Below, piece by piece: positions 1-8,340 of a stretch of DNA of 38,672 nucleotides. The position numbers were made by a program, and so were the translations under genes. The stretch is from Rhodoferax sp. (GTDB lineage Bacteria; Pseudomonadota; Gammaproteobacteria; Burkholderiales; Burkholderiaceae_C), in the NCBI GenBank assembly GCA_029865845.1, contig JARXAM010000043.1, positions 1 to 38,672 of the forward strand. The letters are read 5' to 3'. The notes below the pieces were generated by a model that did not search any database, was not told the DNA's origin, and saw only the letters and a list, made by a program, of their open reading frames with translations. Positions within the stretch are counted from its first letter, which is position 1. Each line of letters starts with the position of its first letter.

Positions 1-283
1 CGATTCTGAGGCTGAACTTTAGCCCTGAGGCCCGTTCACCCTATCGGGGTTTACCATCGAAAGGCATGCGGAAAAATCATTACTTCATTCGCCGCAATCC
101 TCTCCATGAGTGCCGGAACTAAAAGCAGGGAGCATGCCACTTGGCTGCGCAGGGCCACAGTGCTACGCAATATTTGCACTAGCGAGCCCTGCAACGCGTT
201 GCGCATTTTCTGGCCGCAGGGCGCAAACAGGAGCGCCTTGCAATCTGACGGGACGCGCCTACGGCTGGAAGCGGGCGGCTGTC
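1..283. other. Window edge, no gene recognised
   Basis: The first 283 bases precede the stop codon of the CurA-like gene. The open frames here overlap one another, show no family resemblance and run antisense into the neighbouring gene, so I call no gene. I see no clear terminator or tRNA fold. The sequence may be the trailer of the reductase gene or the flank of a gene outside the window. Confidence 0.4.
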
Positions 284-1330
284 TTAGCGCTGGGCGACTT
301 CGAGCACCAGTTTGCCAAAGTTTTCGCCCTTGAATAGTTTGAGCAGCGTGTCTGGAAAGGTCTGCAGGCCAACCACGACATCTTCTTTGCTTTTCATGCG
401 ACCGTCCTTCAAATAGGCGGCCATTTCTGCCACGGCCAGGTGGTAGCGGTCGGCGTAGTCGAACACCACAATGCCTTCCATGCGGGCGCGGTGCACCAGC
501 AAGCTCAGGTAGTTTTTGGGGCCTTGCACGGGCGTGGTGTTGTTGTACTGGCTGATCGCGCCGCAAATGATGATGCGGGCTTTGCGGTTGATGCGGGTCA
601 GCACGTCGTCCAAGATATCGCCGCCCACATTGTCAAAGTAAATGTCTACGCCGTCGGGGCAGTGTTCCTTGAGTCCGGCCCGCACGGCTGCCGGTCCGGC
701 CTTGTAGTCGATGCACGCGTCAAAGCCCAACTCGCGCACCACCCAATCGCACTTGGCGGTGCCCCCGGCAATACCTACTACACGGCAACCTTTGATCTTG
801 GCCATCTGGCCTACCGTTTGGCCCACGGCACCTGCGGCCCCCGACACCACCACGGTCTCTCCGGGCTGGGGCTGGCCCACATCCATCAGGCCGAAATAGC
901 CGGTCATGCCGGGCATGCCCAACACGTTGAGCCATTGGGTGAGCGAGCCGGCCCGCAGGTCGATCTTGACCAGCCCTGCGCGCTTGAAATCTGCGGCGGC
1001 CAGGGTGATGTATTCCTGTACACCGAAGCCCGCGCTCACGTAGTCGCCCACGGCGAACGCATCGTTGCGGCTGGCCACCACCACGCCAACACCCCCAGCG
1101 CGCATTACTTCCCCAATGCCCACGGGGGGGATGTAGCTTTTGCCTTCGTTCATCCAGCCGCGCATGGCGGGGTCCAGGCTCAATGCCAGGGTTTTGAGGG
1201 TGACGCCGCCGTCGGCCGGTTCGGCTACCGGTTCGGTGGTATGGCTCCAATCAGACGCCTGGGGCATGCCCTTGGGCCGTGCGGCCAGACGAATTTGGTG
1301 GTTGGTAAGTGAAGCTAGCGAGGGGGTCAT
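284..1330 (-). CDS. NADP-dependent oxidoreductase, CurA/leukotriene B4 12-hydroxydehydrogenase-like (MDR superfamily)
   Basis: 348 residues. Zinc-independent medium-chain reductases of this type use NADPH to reduce the double bond of alpha,beta-unsaturated ketones and aldehydes in the cytoplasm. The N-terminal catalytic half has the family pattern SLDPAMRGWM near residues 51-60. The Rossmann part carries AAGAVG at 165-170. Zinc-binding cysteine clusters are absent, as expected for this branch. A longer frame reaches further upstream, but the ATG at 1330 has a GGAG 7-12 bases before it and matches the usual N-terminus. It stands 135 bases downstream of the DUF1003 gene on the same strand, so it may have its own promoter. 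The natural substrate cannot be read from sequence. Confidence 0.9.
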   Translation of the reverse strand: MTPSLASLTNHQIRLAARPKGMPQASDWSHTTEPVAEPADGGVTLKTLALSLDPAMRGWMNEGKSYIPPVGIGEVMRAGGVGVVVASRNDAFAVGDYVSAGFGVQEYITLAAADFKRAGLVKIDLRAGSLTQWLNVLGMPGMTGYFGLMDVGQPQPGETVVVSGAAGAVGQTVGQMAKIKGCRVVGIAGGTAKCDWVVRELGFDACIDYKAGPAAVRAGLKEHCPDGVDIYFDNVGGDILDDVLTRINRKARIIICGAISQYNNTTPVQGPKNYLSLLVHRARMEGIVVFDYADRYHLAVAEMAAYLKDGRMKSKEDVVVGLQTFPDTLLKLFKGENFGKLVLEVAQR

Positions 1331-1465
1331 AAGGTCTCCGAAAAAGGGGTTTCCAGGGCGCGCGGTACACGCCAGCGCGGGTCCCATGACCCCGCATGGT
1401 AGGGCCGGAGCTCTGCGCGGGAGGTAGCCGACGTGACAAACAGGTGACAGCGCGTGGCCGGTCTG

Positions 1466-2050
1466 TCAGGCCCCGTCGGGCACAGGCGCATCGGTGTTTG
1501 GAACGGCATGCGGGTTGGCGCGCAACTCTGTCAGCTGCCTGGTCAGTTCCTTGACCGCCTGGGTCAGCAGCACAAGCTCCTTGTCTTTGAGGAGGTCGAT
1601 TTTTTCGTGCAGCAGCTCGATCTCCAGCTCCGCTTTCACGTTGATTTCGTAGTCGCTCTCGGCATGCTTGCGGTCCAGCTCGGACTGGCGGTTCTGGCTC
1701 ATCATGATGGCGGGCGCGGTGTAGGCCGCTTGAAAGGACAGGAGCAGGTTGAGCAAAATGAAGGGGTAGGGGTCCCATGCATTCGCTCCCGTGAGTACGT
1801 TGCCCGTGATCCACACCACGATCAGGCCACTCTGTATCAGGATGAAGCGCCACGACCCCACCGTGCGGGCCACCCCATCGGCCATGCGCTGCCCACGGGT
1901 GGGCGGTGGCAGGTCAAAGTGCTCCGCAGGCACGGTTACCCGGGGCGGGTGGGTGTGCCGGTGCTTGCGGCGGTGTTCGCGCAAACGCCCCAGCTGGTCT
2001 TGGTCCACCGGGGGTGCGGTGGTCGGTAGGGGAGTGGGGGGCAATGGCAT
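1466..2050 (-). CDS. DUF1003 family membrane protein
   Basis: 194 residues. The N-terminus is proline- and histidine-rich (about residues 1-50). Two hydrophobic segments follow, one around WRFILIQSGLIVVWITGNVL and one around PFILLNLLLSFQAAYTAPAI, with the DUF1003 hallmark AP.IMMSQNRQ just after. The tail is a charged, leucine-rich predicted coiled coil (about 135-180), probably cytoplasmic. The family function is unknown. It starts 13 bases after the YitT-like gene, which itself starts 13 bases after the hemerythrin gene, so the three are probably one transcript. The family call is strong; any role is not. Confidence 0.88.
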   Translation of the reverse strand: MPLPPTPLPTTAPPVDQDQLGRLREHRRKHRHTHPPRVTVPAEHFDLPPPTRGQRMADGVARTVGSWRFILIQSGLIVVWITGNVLTGANAWDPYPFILLNLLLSFQAAYTAPAIMMSQNRQSELDRKHAESDYEINVKAELEIELLHEKIDLLKDKELVLLTQAVKELTRQLTELRANPHAVPNTDAPVPDGA

Positions 2051-2063
2051 GGGGGCCTCGGTT

Positions 2064-2675
2064 TTAGTGGGCCATGTAGCGGCCCGCGCGGTGGTTGGTG
2101 GCCAAGGTCTGGTTCAGGGTGATCGCGCCCAGTACACTCAGTAGCACATGCTGCCAATCGGTCACGCCAAATGCCAGCAGCACGATGGTGCAGTCCAACA
2201 CCATCTGGATGCGTCCGGCGCGCCAGCCACGCCGCTCTTGGAGATACAGCACCAGCACATTGAAGCCCCCCAAACTGGCTTTGTGCCGGAACAAAATCAG
2301 CAGGCCGGTGCCCATGAGCAAGCCGCCGATGACTGCTGTGGCCGCTGGATGCAAATGGGCCCATTGCACCCATTGGGGCATCAGGTTGGTAAGGACTGCC
2401 AGCAGCGCCACGGCGGCAAAGGTTTTGAGGGTGAACATGCGCCCCATGCGCTGGTAGGCTAGCGCATAGAACGGCAGATTGATCGCAAAAAACACCAATC
2501 CAAAGTTCCACCCCGTGGCGTAGTGCAGCCAGAAGGCCACGCCCGCGGTGCCGCCAGTCAACAGCCCCACGTGTTTGAACATGAGTACCCCCAGCGCCAT
2601 GAATACCGTTCCGGTGATCAGGGCTTGGACATCTTCCAGAGGGCGGTGGCGTAGTGTGTCGGGTGCTTCGGTCAT
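2064..2675 (-). CDS. YitT family (DUF161) integral membrane protein
   Basis: 203 residues with about five hydrophobic segments. Recognisable family patterns are ALGVLMFKHVGLLTGGTAG near the N-terminus and the glycine-rich GGLLMGTGLLILFRHKASLGG in the middle. Members with a C-terminal DUF2179 domain run to about 280 residues; this one has only the membrane part. The frame is open for another 75 codons upstream, but that extension is the antisense-like overlap of the hemerythrin gene. The ATG at 2675 places it 13 bases after the hemerythrin stop. Transport or another function is unproven for the family. Confidence 0.88.
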   Translation of the reverse strand: MTEAPDTLRHRPLEDVQALITGTVFMALGVLMFKHVGLLTGGTAGVAFWLHYATGWNFGLVFFAINLPFYALAYQRMGRMFTLKTFAAVALLAVLTNLMPQWVQWAHLHPAATAVIGGLLMGTGLLILFRHKASLGGFNVLVLYLQERRGWRAGRIQMVLDCTIVLLAFGVTDWQHVLLSVLGAITLNQTLATNHRAGRYMAH

Positions 2676-2688
2676 AGCACCAGTGTAG

Positions 2689-3195
2689 TCAGGCGGCTGC
2701 GAACGCCTCGTGCGGATTGAGCTTCGGGGGCGCATCTTTTCGCAGGCGTGGCTGCGCAGCAGGTGGCAAGGCACCGGTGTGCGGGTCCATGCCCGCATTG
2801 CGCAGATGCCAGGCCAGCGAGGCGTCCATGGTTTGGGCGTGTTGGGGGAACCACTGGCCCAGCTCCTGGGCCATGTGCCGCACGACCTGCAGGTCTCCAC
2901 GGTGCCCTTGGGCGTGCCCGTGGCGCATCACTTGCAGCACCAGTTTGTGCTGGGCGGTGTGGCAGTTTTCTGCCACAAAGCCCAGCGCCTGCATCCACTG
3001 GTCCTCGCGCTCGAAATGGTCACGGGTGTGGGCGATGAGCGCGGCCCAGTGGGGCAACAGCATGCTGTCATCCGCCCGGACCACACGTTCCAGCAGGTCA
3101 ACAAACTCGTGGTGCACCTGGTCCATCACCGGCACATCAAGCGCCAAGGCATCGCTCCAAACAAGGCTGGATGGTGTGGGGGGGCTTGCGGTCAT
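2689..3195 (-). CDS. Bacteriohemerythrin-type O2-binding protein
   Basis: 168 residues, a single hemerythrin domain with all expected di-iron ligand motifs: His28, HxxxE at 60-64, HxxxH at 79-83 and HxxxxD at 119-124. Such cytosolic proteins bind O2 reversibly and serve in oxygen storage, delivery or sensing; some also handle nitric oxide. No signal peptide or partner domain is visible, so it is stand-alone rather than a chemoreceptor or cyclase fusion. The last 40 residues are an Arg/Pro-rich extension beyond the four-helix bundle. It is the first gene of a likely operon with the YitT-like and DUF1003 membrane proteins. Confidence 0.93.
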   Translation of the reverse strand: MTASPPTPSSLVWSDALALDVPVMDQVHHEFVDLLERVVRADDSMLLPHWAALIAHTRDHFEREDQWMQALGFVAENCHTAQHKLVLQVMRHGHAQGHRGDLQVVRHMAQELGQWFPQHAQTMDASLAWHLRNAGMDPHTGALPPAAQPRLRKDAPPKLNPHEAFAAA

Positions 3196-3297
3196 GGCGT
3201 GGTCTCCTGGATAGGTCTAAGCGTAAGGCGGGGCGTGCGTGGGCGCTTTGACCTATATCAGGTGCAGCCACGATGGGCCGGTTGATAATCTTGCGCC

Positions 3298-4038
3298 ATG
3301 ACCATTACTTTTCAGCCCCCCTTGCTGTCTCGCCCGGCAGACCTGGGTGCCACCCTGTTTCGCCAGGGGTATGCGGTGGTGGGAGCGTCCCACGTGGCAG
3401 GGCTGTGCGGGGTGTCGCTAGACACCATGCGCACGTGGTGCGAGGGGTGGAACGACCTCCCCCCCGACAACTACCTCAAAGACGGTGGCCGCTACCGCCG
3501 CCGCCGCCATAGCTGCTTTGTGACAGAGGCCCACGGCATCACCCAAGTCCCCCACCGTCCGCACTGGCAGCCCGTGGCCTACAACGCCTTGCACGGCGGC
3601 ATGCAACGCCACTTTGCGCCGATGGACAGCGGCCTGACGTCGCAACCGGCGTGGCAGCAGTTGCTGGTCTGGTTGGGCCGGGTGGCGGACGATTTGAAAG
3701 GGACGCGCACCTGGTATGTCGAGGCGCATCAGTTTCGTATTGACACCACCGACGGCATTGGCCGGCCCACGCCCGAGGGGGCGCACCGCGATGGTGTGGA
3801 CTTGGTGGCGGTGTTCATGGTGGCGCGCGAAGGCGTGAAGGGGGGCGAGACCCGAGTGTTCGAGGCCCAGGGTCCGAACGGCCAGCGCTTTACGCTAAGC
3901 GAGCCGTGGTCCTTGCTGCTGCTGGATGACGAGCGCGTGATCCACGAGTCCACCCCCATCCAGCCACTGGCGCATGAGGGCTACCGCGATACCTTGGTGG
4001 TGACATTGCGGGCTGGCGGATTCCAGGGCACCGCCTAA
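3298..4038 (+). CDS. 2OG-Fe(II) dioxygenase family protein (2OG-Fe_Oxy_2 type)
   Basis: 246 residues. The iron-binding facial triad is visible as His163-x-Asp165 (in GAHRDGVDL) and His216 (VIHEST). Arg230 (YRDTLVV) is the likely 2-oxoglutarate carboxylate ligand. The family includes amino-acid hydroxylases and poorly characterised stress proteins; the substrate cannot be inferred. An Arg-rich patch (GRYRRRRH, 64-71) lies before the catalytic core. The gene is alone on the plus strand, divergent from the hemerythrin operon (102 bases between) and convergent with the flavin oxidoreductase 34 bases downstream. Confidence 0.88.
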   Translation: MTITFQPPLLSRPADLGATLFRQGYAVVGASHVAGLCGVSLDTMRTWCEGWNDLPPDNYLKDGGRYRRRRHSCFVTEAHGITQVPHRPHWQPVAYNALHGGMQRHFAPMDSGLTSQPAWQQLLVWLGRVADDLKGTRTWYVEAHQFRIDTTDGIGRPTPEGAHRDGVDLVAVFMVAREGVKGGETRVFEAQGPNGQRFTLSEPWSLLLLDDERVIHESTPIQPLAHEGYRDTLVVTLRAGGFQGTA

Positions 4039-4072
4039 GCGTTGACCCGCATACAGGTGGGCGTGCTGGGCA

Positions 4073-5305
4073 TCAGCTCGCTGGATGCAGGCCGGGTGTC
4101 AGCAAGCGCTGTATCAGCTCCTGTACCGTTTTGATTTGGTCTCCAAACGGCAGGCGGCCTGCGCCCCGGAAAAACAAACCCTTTTTCACGTCGCCCCGCA
4201 GGGCGGCGGCCAGTTGGTTGTCGATGCAAAACTGCCCCCAGCCCGGCAAGCCGTCGCGCAGGCCGCACTGGCCCAGACAGTCAAAGCTTTTGGTGCAGCG
4301 GCTCTTGGCATGGACGGCGGCCTGCAGTTTGGGCTCCGCCTTCAGGTAGGCGCGCAGCCACGGGGTGCCCACGGCGCGGGCGGGCAGGCCAGCCACACTG
4401 GTGAATTCCACCATGTCTTCGTCCCGTGCCTCGGCCAGTACCCGCTTGAACTCCGCATGGGCGTCGCTCTCTTGTGTTACGGCAAATGCGGTGCCCAGTT
4501 GCACAGCGTCGGCCCCCAGGGCTTGCAGGCGGGCAATGTCCTCAAAGCTGCGGATGCCGCCGGCGGCAATGAGCGGAATATGCCGCTCATAGCCCGCGTC
4601 TTTGAAAAACTGGCGCACTTGCGGGATGACCTGCTCAAAGTCAAAGCGGGTGTCTTGCAGGTCGGCAATTTTGGCCGCACCCAGGTGGCCCCCGGCCAGG
4701 CGGGGGTGCTCGATCACCACTGCGTCGGGAAGGCGTTTTTTGCGTTCCCACTTTTTGACCAGCAGTTGCACGCCGCGCGCGTCAGAGAGGATGGGGATCA
4801 GCGCGGCCTGGGGGTGGTTTTGGGCCAGGTCGGGCAGGTCCAGCGGCAGGCCAGCGCCCACCACCACTGCGTCGATGCCCGCTTCGAGCGCGCGGGTCAC
4901 GTTGGCGGCGTATTCGCTCACCGCCCGCATCACGTTGATGGCCAGCAGGCCTTTGCCGCCGGTGCGTTCGCGCGCGGCCTTGACCTCGCGGTCAATGGCT
5001 TCCAGGTTGGCCGCGTTGATACCCGCTTTGGCTGCTTCGCCAGGCGCTAGGTCGCGGGTGCGGTCCATGAGGTCGGGGTGGTGGCGGCGCAGGTCTACGC
5101 TGGAGAGCGTGCCCACCCCGCCGGCCGCCGCCACGCTGCCGGCCAACCGATGGCCCGAAATGCCAATACCCATGCCGCCTTGCACGATGGGCAGCAAGCG
5201 CCGACCTGCCAAGTGCAGTGCACGCAGCCCGCTGTGTTGCAACCACGTATGGGCGTCGTTGGGTAGCGCGGTGTTGGGGGAGGCGGGAGCGGATAGTTCA
5301 GTCAT
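4073..5305 (-). CDS. NAD(P)H-dependent flavin oxidoreductase, nitronate monooxygenase-like
   Basis: About 410 residues. A TIM-barrel FMN enzyme of the 2-nitropropane dioxygenase family: the FMN phosphate region PIVQGGMGIGISG lies at 39-51, followed by VVVGAGLPLDLP, a GGIRSFEDI phosphate-binding loop and a TSVAGLPARAVGTPWL segment typical of the class. The C-terminus has four clustered cysteines (C-x5-C-x3-C-x12-C) whose role I do not know; they could bind a metal. The start is uncertain. ATGs at 5305 and 5311 are both possible, neither has a good ribosome site, and the frame stays open up to 5461. It is divergent from ppk2 with the PhoB-like repeat array between. It could reduce quinones or enoyl groups rather than oxidise nitronates. 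Confidence 0.87.
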   Translation of the reverse strand: MTELSAPASPNTALPNDAHTWLQHSGLRALHLAGRRLLPIVQGGMGIGISGHRLAGSVAAAGGVGTLSSVDLRRHHPDLMDRTRDLAPGEAAKAGINAANLEAIDREVKAARERTGGKGLLAINVMRAVSEYAANVTRALEAGIDAVVVGAGLPLDLPDLAQNHPQAALIPILSDARGVQLLVKKWERKKRLPDAVVIEHPRLAGGHLGAAKIADLQDTRFDFEQVIPQVRQFFKDAGYERHIPLIAAGGIRSFEDIARLQALGADAVQLGTAFAVTQESDAHAEFKRVLAEARDEDMVEFTSVAGLPARAVGTPWLRAYLKAEPKLQAAVHAKSRCTKSFDCLGQCGLRDGLPGWGQFCIDNQLAAALRGDVKKGLFFRGAGRLPFGDQIKTVQELIQRLLTPGLHPAS

Positions 5306-5448
5306 GCACATGGCGCGGGGGTTTTGAAAACGTAGAGGCCAAGGGTAGTGCGCCACCCCACAGCCGGTTTTGCGCTGCATCAAGTTTTGCGGAGAAATCG
5401 TGGTGCGTGGTGCGGGGTGCACGTGCCCGCTGGGGTTCGCGCACAGGC

Positions 5449-5494
5449 ATGCCAGTGTCACGCCAATGACGCGTCAATGACACGCCAATGACAT
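5449..5494 (-). promoter_or_regulatory. Candidate PhoB (Pho box) array, four 11-bp units
   Basis: Read on the minus strand, the hexamers TGTCAT, TGTCAT, CGTCAT and TGACAC follow each other at an exact 11-base period, separated by 5-base TTGGCG-like spacers. PhoB binds direct repeats of about CTGTCAT with 11-bp spacing, so both motif and period agree. The array lies 53 bases upstream of the ppk2 start and about 140 bases from the flavoenzyme start. Its orientation points toward the flavoenzyme gene, but no good -10 hexamer is seen at the expected distance on either strand, so the target gene is inference. Confidence 0.6.
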
Positions 5495-5545
5495 ATGGGC
5501 TGCGTACCCTGCACGCTTTGGGTAGAGGTTTGATGAGGAGCCGCC

Positions 5546-6463
5546 GTGCATTCGAGTGAAGAAGATTTGGTGCGCCGCGTGCGCAGTGACATGTTGGACA
5601 GCTTTGACGAAGAGCTGGAAATGGAACTGGACGACCACAACCAGGAGACCCTCGCCGATGGGCTCAACCCCGCACTGACCGCGCAGCAAAAGCACGATAG
5701 GCGCACCTACTTTCGTGAGTTGTTTCGCATGCAGGGTGAGCTGGTCAAGCTGCAGGACTGGGTGGTGGCCACCGGCCACAAGGTGGTGGTGATTTTCGAG
5801 GGCCGGGATGCGGCGGGCAAAGGGGGTGCCATCAAACGCATTACCCAGCGGCTCAATCCGCGCGTGTGCCGCGTGGCGGCCTTGCCCGCGCCTAACGACC
5901 GGGAGCGCACCCAGTGGTACTTCCAGCGCTATGTGAGCCACTTGCCCGCAGCAGGCGAAATCGTGCTGTTTGACCGTAGTTGGTACAACCGTGCCGGGGT
6001 GGAGCGGGTGATGGGGTTTTGCGATGACGCGCAACTCGAAGAGTTTTTTCGCACGGTGCCCGAGTTCGAGAAGATGCTGGTGCGCTCGGGCATCCAGGTC
6101 ATCAAATACTGGTTCTCTATTTCAGATGAAGAGCAGCACACCCGCTTTTTGGGCCGTATCCACGATCCACTCAAGCAGTGGAAGCTCAGTCCCATGGACC
6201 TGCAATCCCGCGTGCGTTGGGAGGCCTACACCCACGCCAAAGAGGCCATGCTCGAGCGCACCCATATTCCCGAGGCACCTTGGTGGGTGGTGCACGCGGT
6301 AGACAAAAAGAAGGCGCGCTTGAACTGCATCCACCACCTGTTGGGCCAAATGCCCTATGGCGAAATTGTTCACCCGCCGGTGGAACTGCCCGAGCGCGTG
6401 CGCAATAAAGACTACGAGCGACACCCGGTGCCCGCCGAGATGTACATCCCCGAGGTGTACTAG
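5546..6463 (+). CDS. ppk2: Polyphosphate kinase 2 (PPK2 family)
   Basis: 305 residues, one PPK2 domain. The enzyme transfers phosphate between polyphosphate and nucleoside di- or triphosphates. The P-loop is GRDAAGKGG at 86-94, the Walker B-like segment is VLFDRSWYNRAGVE, and the family blocks VSHLPAAGEI and PWWVV are present. About 40 acidic residues precede the core. The start is GTG at 5546, chosen because GAGGAG lies 5 bases before it. The gene sits alone between a divergent flavoenzyme and a convergent SDR. The PhoB-like array upstream would fit phosphate-controlled expression. I cannot tell from sequence whether it prefers ADP, GDP or AMP. Confidence 0.94.
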   Translation: MHSSEEDLVRRVRSDMLDSFDEELEMELDDHNQETLADGLNPALTAQQKHDRRTYFRELFRMQGELVKLQDWVVATGHKVVVIFEGRDAAGKGGAIKRITQRLNPRVCRVAALPAPNDRERTQWYFQRYVSHLPAAGEIVLFDRSWYNRAGVERVMGFCDDAQLEEFFRTVPEFEKMLVRSGIQVIKYWFSISDEEQHTRFLGRIHDPLKQWKLSPMDLQSRVRWEAYTHAKEAMLERTHIPEAPWWVVHAVDKKKARLNCIHHLLGQMPYGEIVHPPVELPERVRNKDYERHPVPAEMYIPEVY

Positions 6464-6477
6464 GCGACAAGCACAGG

Positions 6478-6489
6478 GGCAGCGCTGCC
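6478..6489. repeat. 12-bp palindrome between convergent genes
   Basis: GGCAGCGCTGCC is a perfect palindrome in the 31-base gap between the stop codons of ppk2 and the convergent SDR gene. It could be the stem of a bidirectional terminator, but it lacks a T-run on either side and has no loop, so this is weak. Confidence 0.3.
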
Positions 6490-6494
6490 TGCGG

Positions 6495-7256
6495 TCAGTC
6501 GCGCACGTCGGCCACCGGCTGGGCACCGTAGTCGGGGCGCGCCAGGTAAGTCAGCACCTGGCGGGCCGCATCGTGTGGGCTGCTGAGTTGGCCATCGGTG
6601 TGCAGGCGCGCAAAGCGGTCTTGGTCGGGGAACTGCGCGGCCTGCGCGTGACGAAGCTGGGTCTGCATGTCAGTGTCTATCACCCCAGGTGCCAAAGAGC
6701 ACACTTTGGCCCCTTGCGGCAACCGCGCCTCATCCAGGGCCATGCACCGCGTGAAGTGGTCCATGCCCGCTTTGGCGGCGCAATAGCCCGCCTGCGAGGC
6801 CATGGCCCGGCGGCCCAGTCCTGAGGACACGTTGAGCACTTTGCGTGGTACTTGCCAATCGCGGGTGGCTCCCAAAAATGCGGCACACAGTTGCATGGGG
6901 GCCTCCAGCCCCACACGCAGGGCGTGGGCGAGGTCCGATGGAGCGCTGTCTCGCAGCGGCACCAGGGCCGGGATAGATCCGGCGTTATTGATCAAGGTGG
7001 CACTGGCAAAGGGGCCCCGCGACACGTCGTACAGCCAGGCGCGCAGACGCTCTGCGGTGCCCGACGCGTCGGCCAAATCTGCGCTCCATTGCTCCAGCAC
7101 AGCGCCTGTGTGGCGCGCTGCGGTGTCCAGGTCGGGCTGCGTGTGGCGTGACACGCAAAGCAGGTGATGCCCGCGTTGCAGCAACTGCGATGCCATGGCT
7201 AAGCCCAGGCCCCGGGAAGCGCCGGTGACGATGTAGAGGTGGCGTGGTGCGGGCAT
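6495..7256 (-). CDS. Short-chain dehydrogenase/reductase (SDR)
   Basis: 253 residues, classical SDR. The nucleotide-binding TGASRGLG is at 11-18, NNAG at 90-93, the catalytic serine around 144-145 and YCAAK at 158-162 (Tyr158, Lys162). The N-terminal glycine motif and the short MALDEARLP... tail resemble sepiapterin-reductase/YciK-like SDRs, but the substrate is unknown. The ATG is 4 bases after the ZntB-like stop codon, so the two are surely co-transcribed. It is the last gene of the minus-strand series that begins at 12.8 kb. Confidence 0.9.
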   Translation of the reverse strand: MPAPRHLYIVTGASRGLGLAMASQLLQRGHHLLCVSRHTQPDLDTAARHTGAVLEQWSADLADASGTAERLRAWLYDVSRGPFASATLINNAGSIPALVPLRDSAPSDLAHALRVGLEAPMQLCAAFLGATRDWQVPRKVLNVSSGLGRRAMASQAGYCAAKAGMDHFTRCMALDEARLPQGAKVCSLAPGVIDTDMQTQLRHAQAAQFPDQDRFARLHTDGQLSSPHDAARQVLTYLARPDYGAQPVADVRD

Positions 7257-7260
7257 GGCC

Positions 7261-8274
7261 TTAGTCCCGTGGATGGTGCACCACCAGGTAGGCCGCTATG
7301 GCCGTAAAGCTGATGATGAGGGCCACGATCCACCAAAAGCCATGCGGGTTCTCGGCCAGTGGAATGCCGCCTACGTTCATGCCCAGAAGACCGGCAATGA
7401 TGTTGATCGGCAGTGCCAGCACGGTGACGATGGTCAACACAAACAGGCTGCGGTTGTTGGCCTCGGCCACACGCCCGGCGATTTCTTCTTGCAGCAACTG
7501 GATGCGCTCTTGCAGCGAAGCCATGTCGCTCAAGGCGACGTTGAACTCTTCGGTGGATTGGCGCAAGTCGGCCAGGTCGTCCTCGCTGATCCATGGCGGC
7601 GGTTTGCGCAGCAAGCGGAACAAGGCCGCTGGCTCTGGTGCCAGCAGGCGTTGCAGGCGCACCAGCAAGCGGCGCATGGCCCCCAAATGGGCGCGCTTGG
7701 TGCCCAGACGCCCGGCCAAGAGCTGGTCTTCAATGTCGTCTACCCGTGCGGTGGTGTTGCGCACGATGTGAATGAGCACATCACCCTGGTCATGCATCAG
7801 GTGCACCAGCAATGCCACTGATGACATGAGTTGTTCGCCGCGCCGCACGGCGTCACGCAAGCGGTCGATGGAGCGCAGGGGTTGAAGTCGGGCACTCACG
7901 ACCAGACGTGGCCCGACCGAAAGCCACAGGGTGGAGATGTCGGAGGGCTCGAAGTCGAAGTCATAGTGCACGTCATTGACCACGGCGATCAAAGTGTCGT
8001 CATCCACCTCGACGCGGGTGGACCGGGAGCCGTCCCGCAGCGACTCATGAAACAAGTCAGAGAGCTGGAGCTGTTCTTGTAGCCACTTGGTGGCCGCGCT
8101 GTGCGAGAGGTTGAAGTGCAGCCACACAAACCCATCCGAGGGAGTCGGATGGGCGCGCAGCCATGCCAGGGCTTCGGGGGTTTGGATGCTGTGGGCGGCC
8201 CCCTGGGCATCGAACAAGAAGCCGCATATCAGACCCGATGGGTCGGCACCGTAGTGAGGGGATGAGAGGTTCAT
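7261..8274 (-). CDS. zntB: CorA-family divalent cation transporter, ZntB-like
   Basis: 337 residues. Inner-membrane 2-TM-GxN channel/transporter: a large cytoplasmic N-terminal domain with long helices, then two membrane segments at the C-terminus separated by the GMN signature at 298-300, continuing GMNVGGIP and the ENPHGFW loop. The loop sequence is nearer to ZntB (zinc) than to canonical CorA (magnesium, MPE loop). The symbol is therefore likely but the transported ion is not proven. It lies 66 bases after the histidine kinase gene and 4 bases before the SDR on the same strand. Confidence 0.88.
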   Translation of the reverse strand: MNLSSPHYGADPSGLICGFLFDAQGAAHSIQTPEALAWLRAHPTPSDGFVWLHFNLSHSAATKWLQEQLQLSDLFHESLRDGSRSTRVEVDDDTLIAVVNDVHYDFDFEPSDISTLWLSVGPRLVVSARLQPLRSIDRLRDAVRRGEQLMSSVALLVHLMHDQGDVLIHIVRNTTARVDDIEDQLLAGRLGTKRAHLGAMRRLLVRLQRLLAPEPAALFRLLRKPPPWISEDDLADLRQSTEEFNVALSDMASLQERIQLLQEEIAGRVAEANNRSLFVLTIVTVLALPINIIAGLLGMNVGGIPLAENPHGFWWIVALIISFTAIAAYLVVHHPRD

Positions 8275-8340
8275 GCGATGGGGAAAGAGGGGCGCAGCAA
8301 AAACAGGGTTCAGACGGGCGTGGCGGTCTGGATGTATCCC

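Noticed and set aside
440-1312. Long plus-strand open frame opposite the CurA-like gene
   Set aside because: It is antisense to a gene with clear family motifs; the His/Gly/Ala-rich translation is the usual mirror of GC-rich coding DNA.
4085-5050. 321-codon plus-strand frame opposite the flavin oxidoreductase
   Set aside because: Antisense to a well-supported FMN enzyme and without domain features.
5449-5494. CRISPR-like short repeat array
   Set aside because: Units are 11 bases with no unique spacers; the period fits a regulator array instead.
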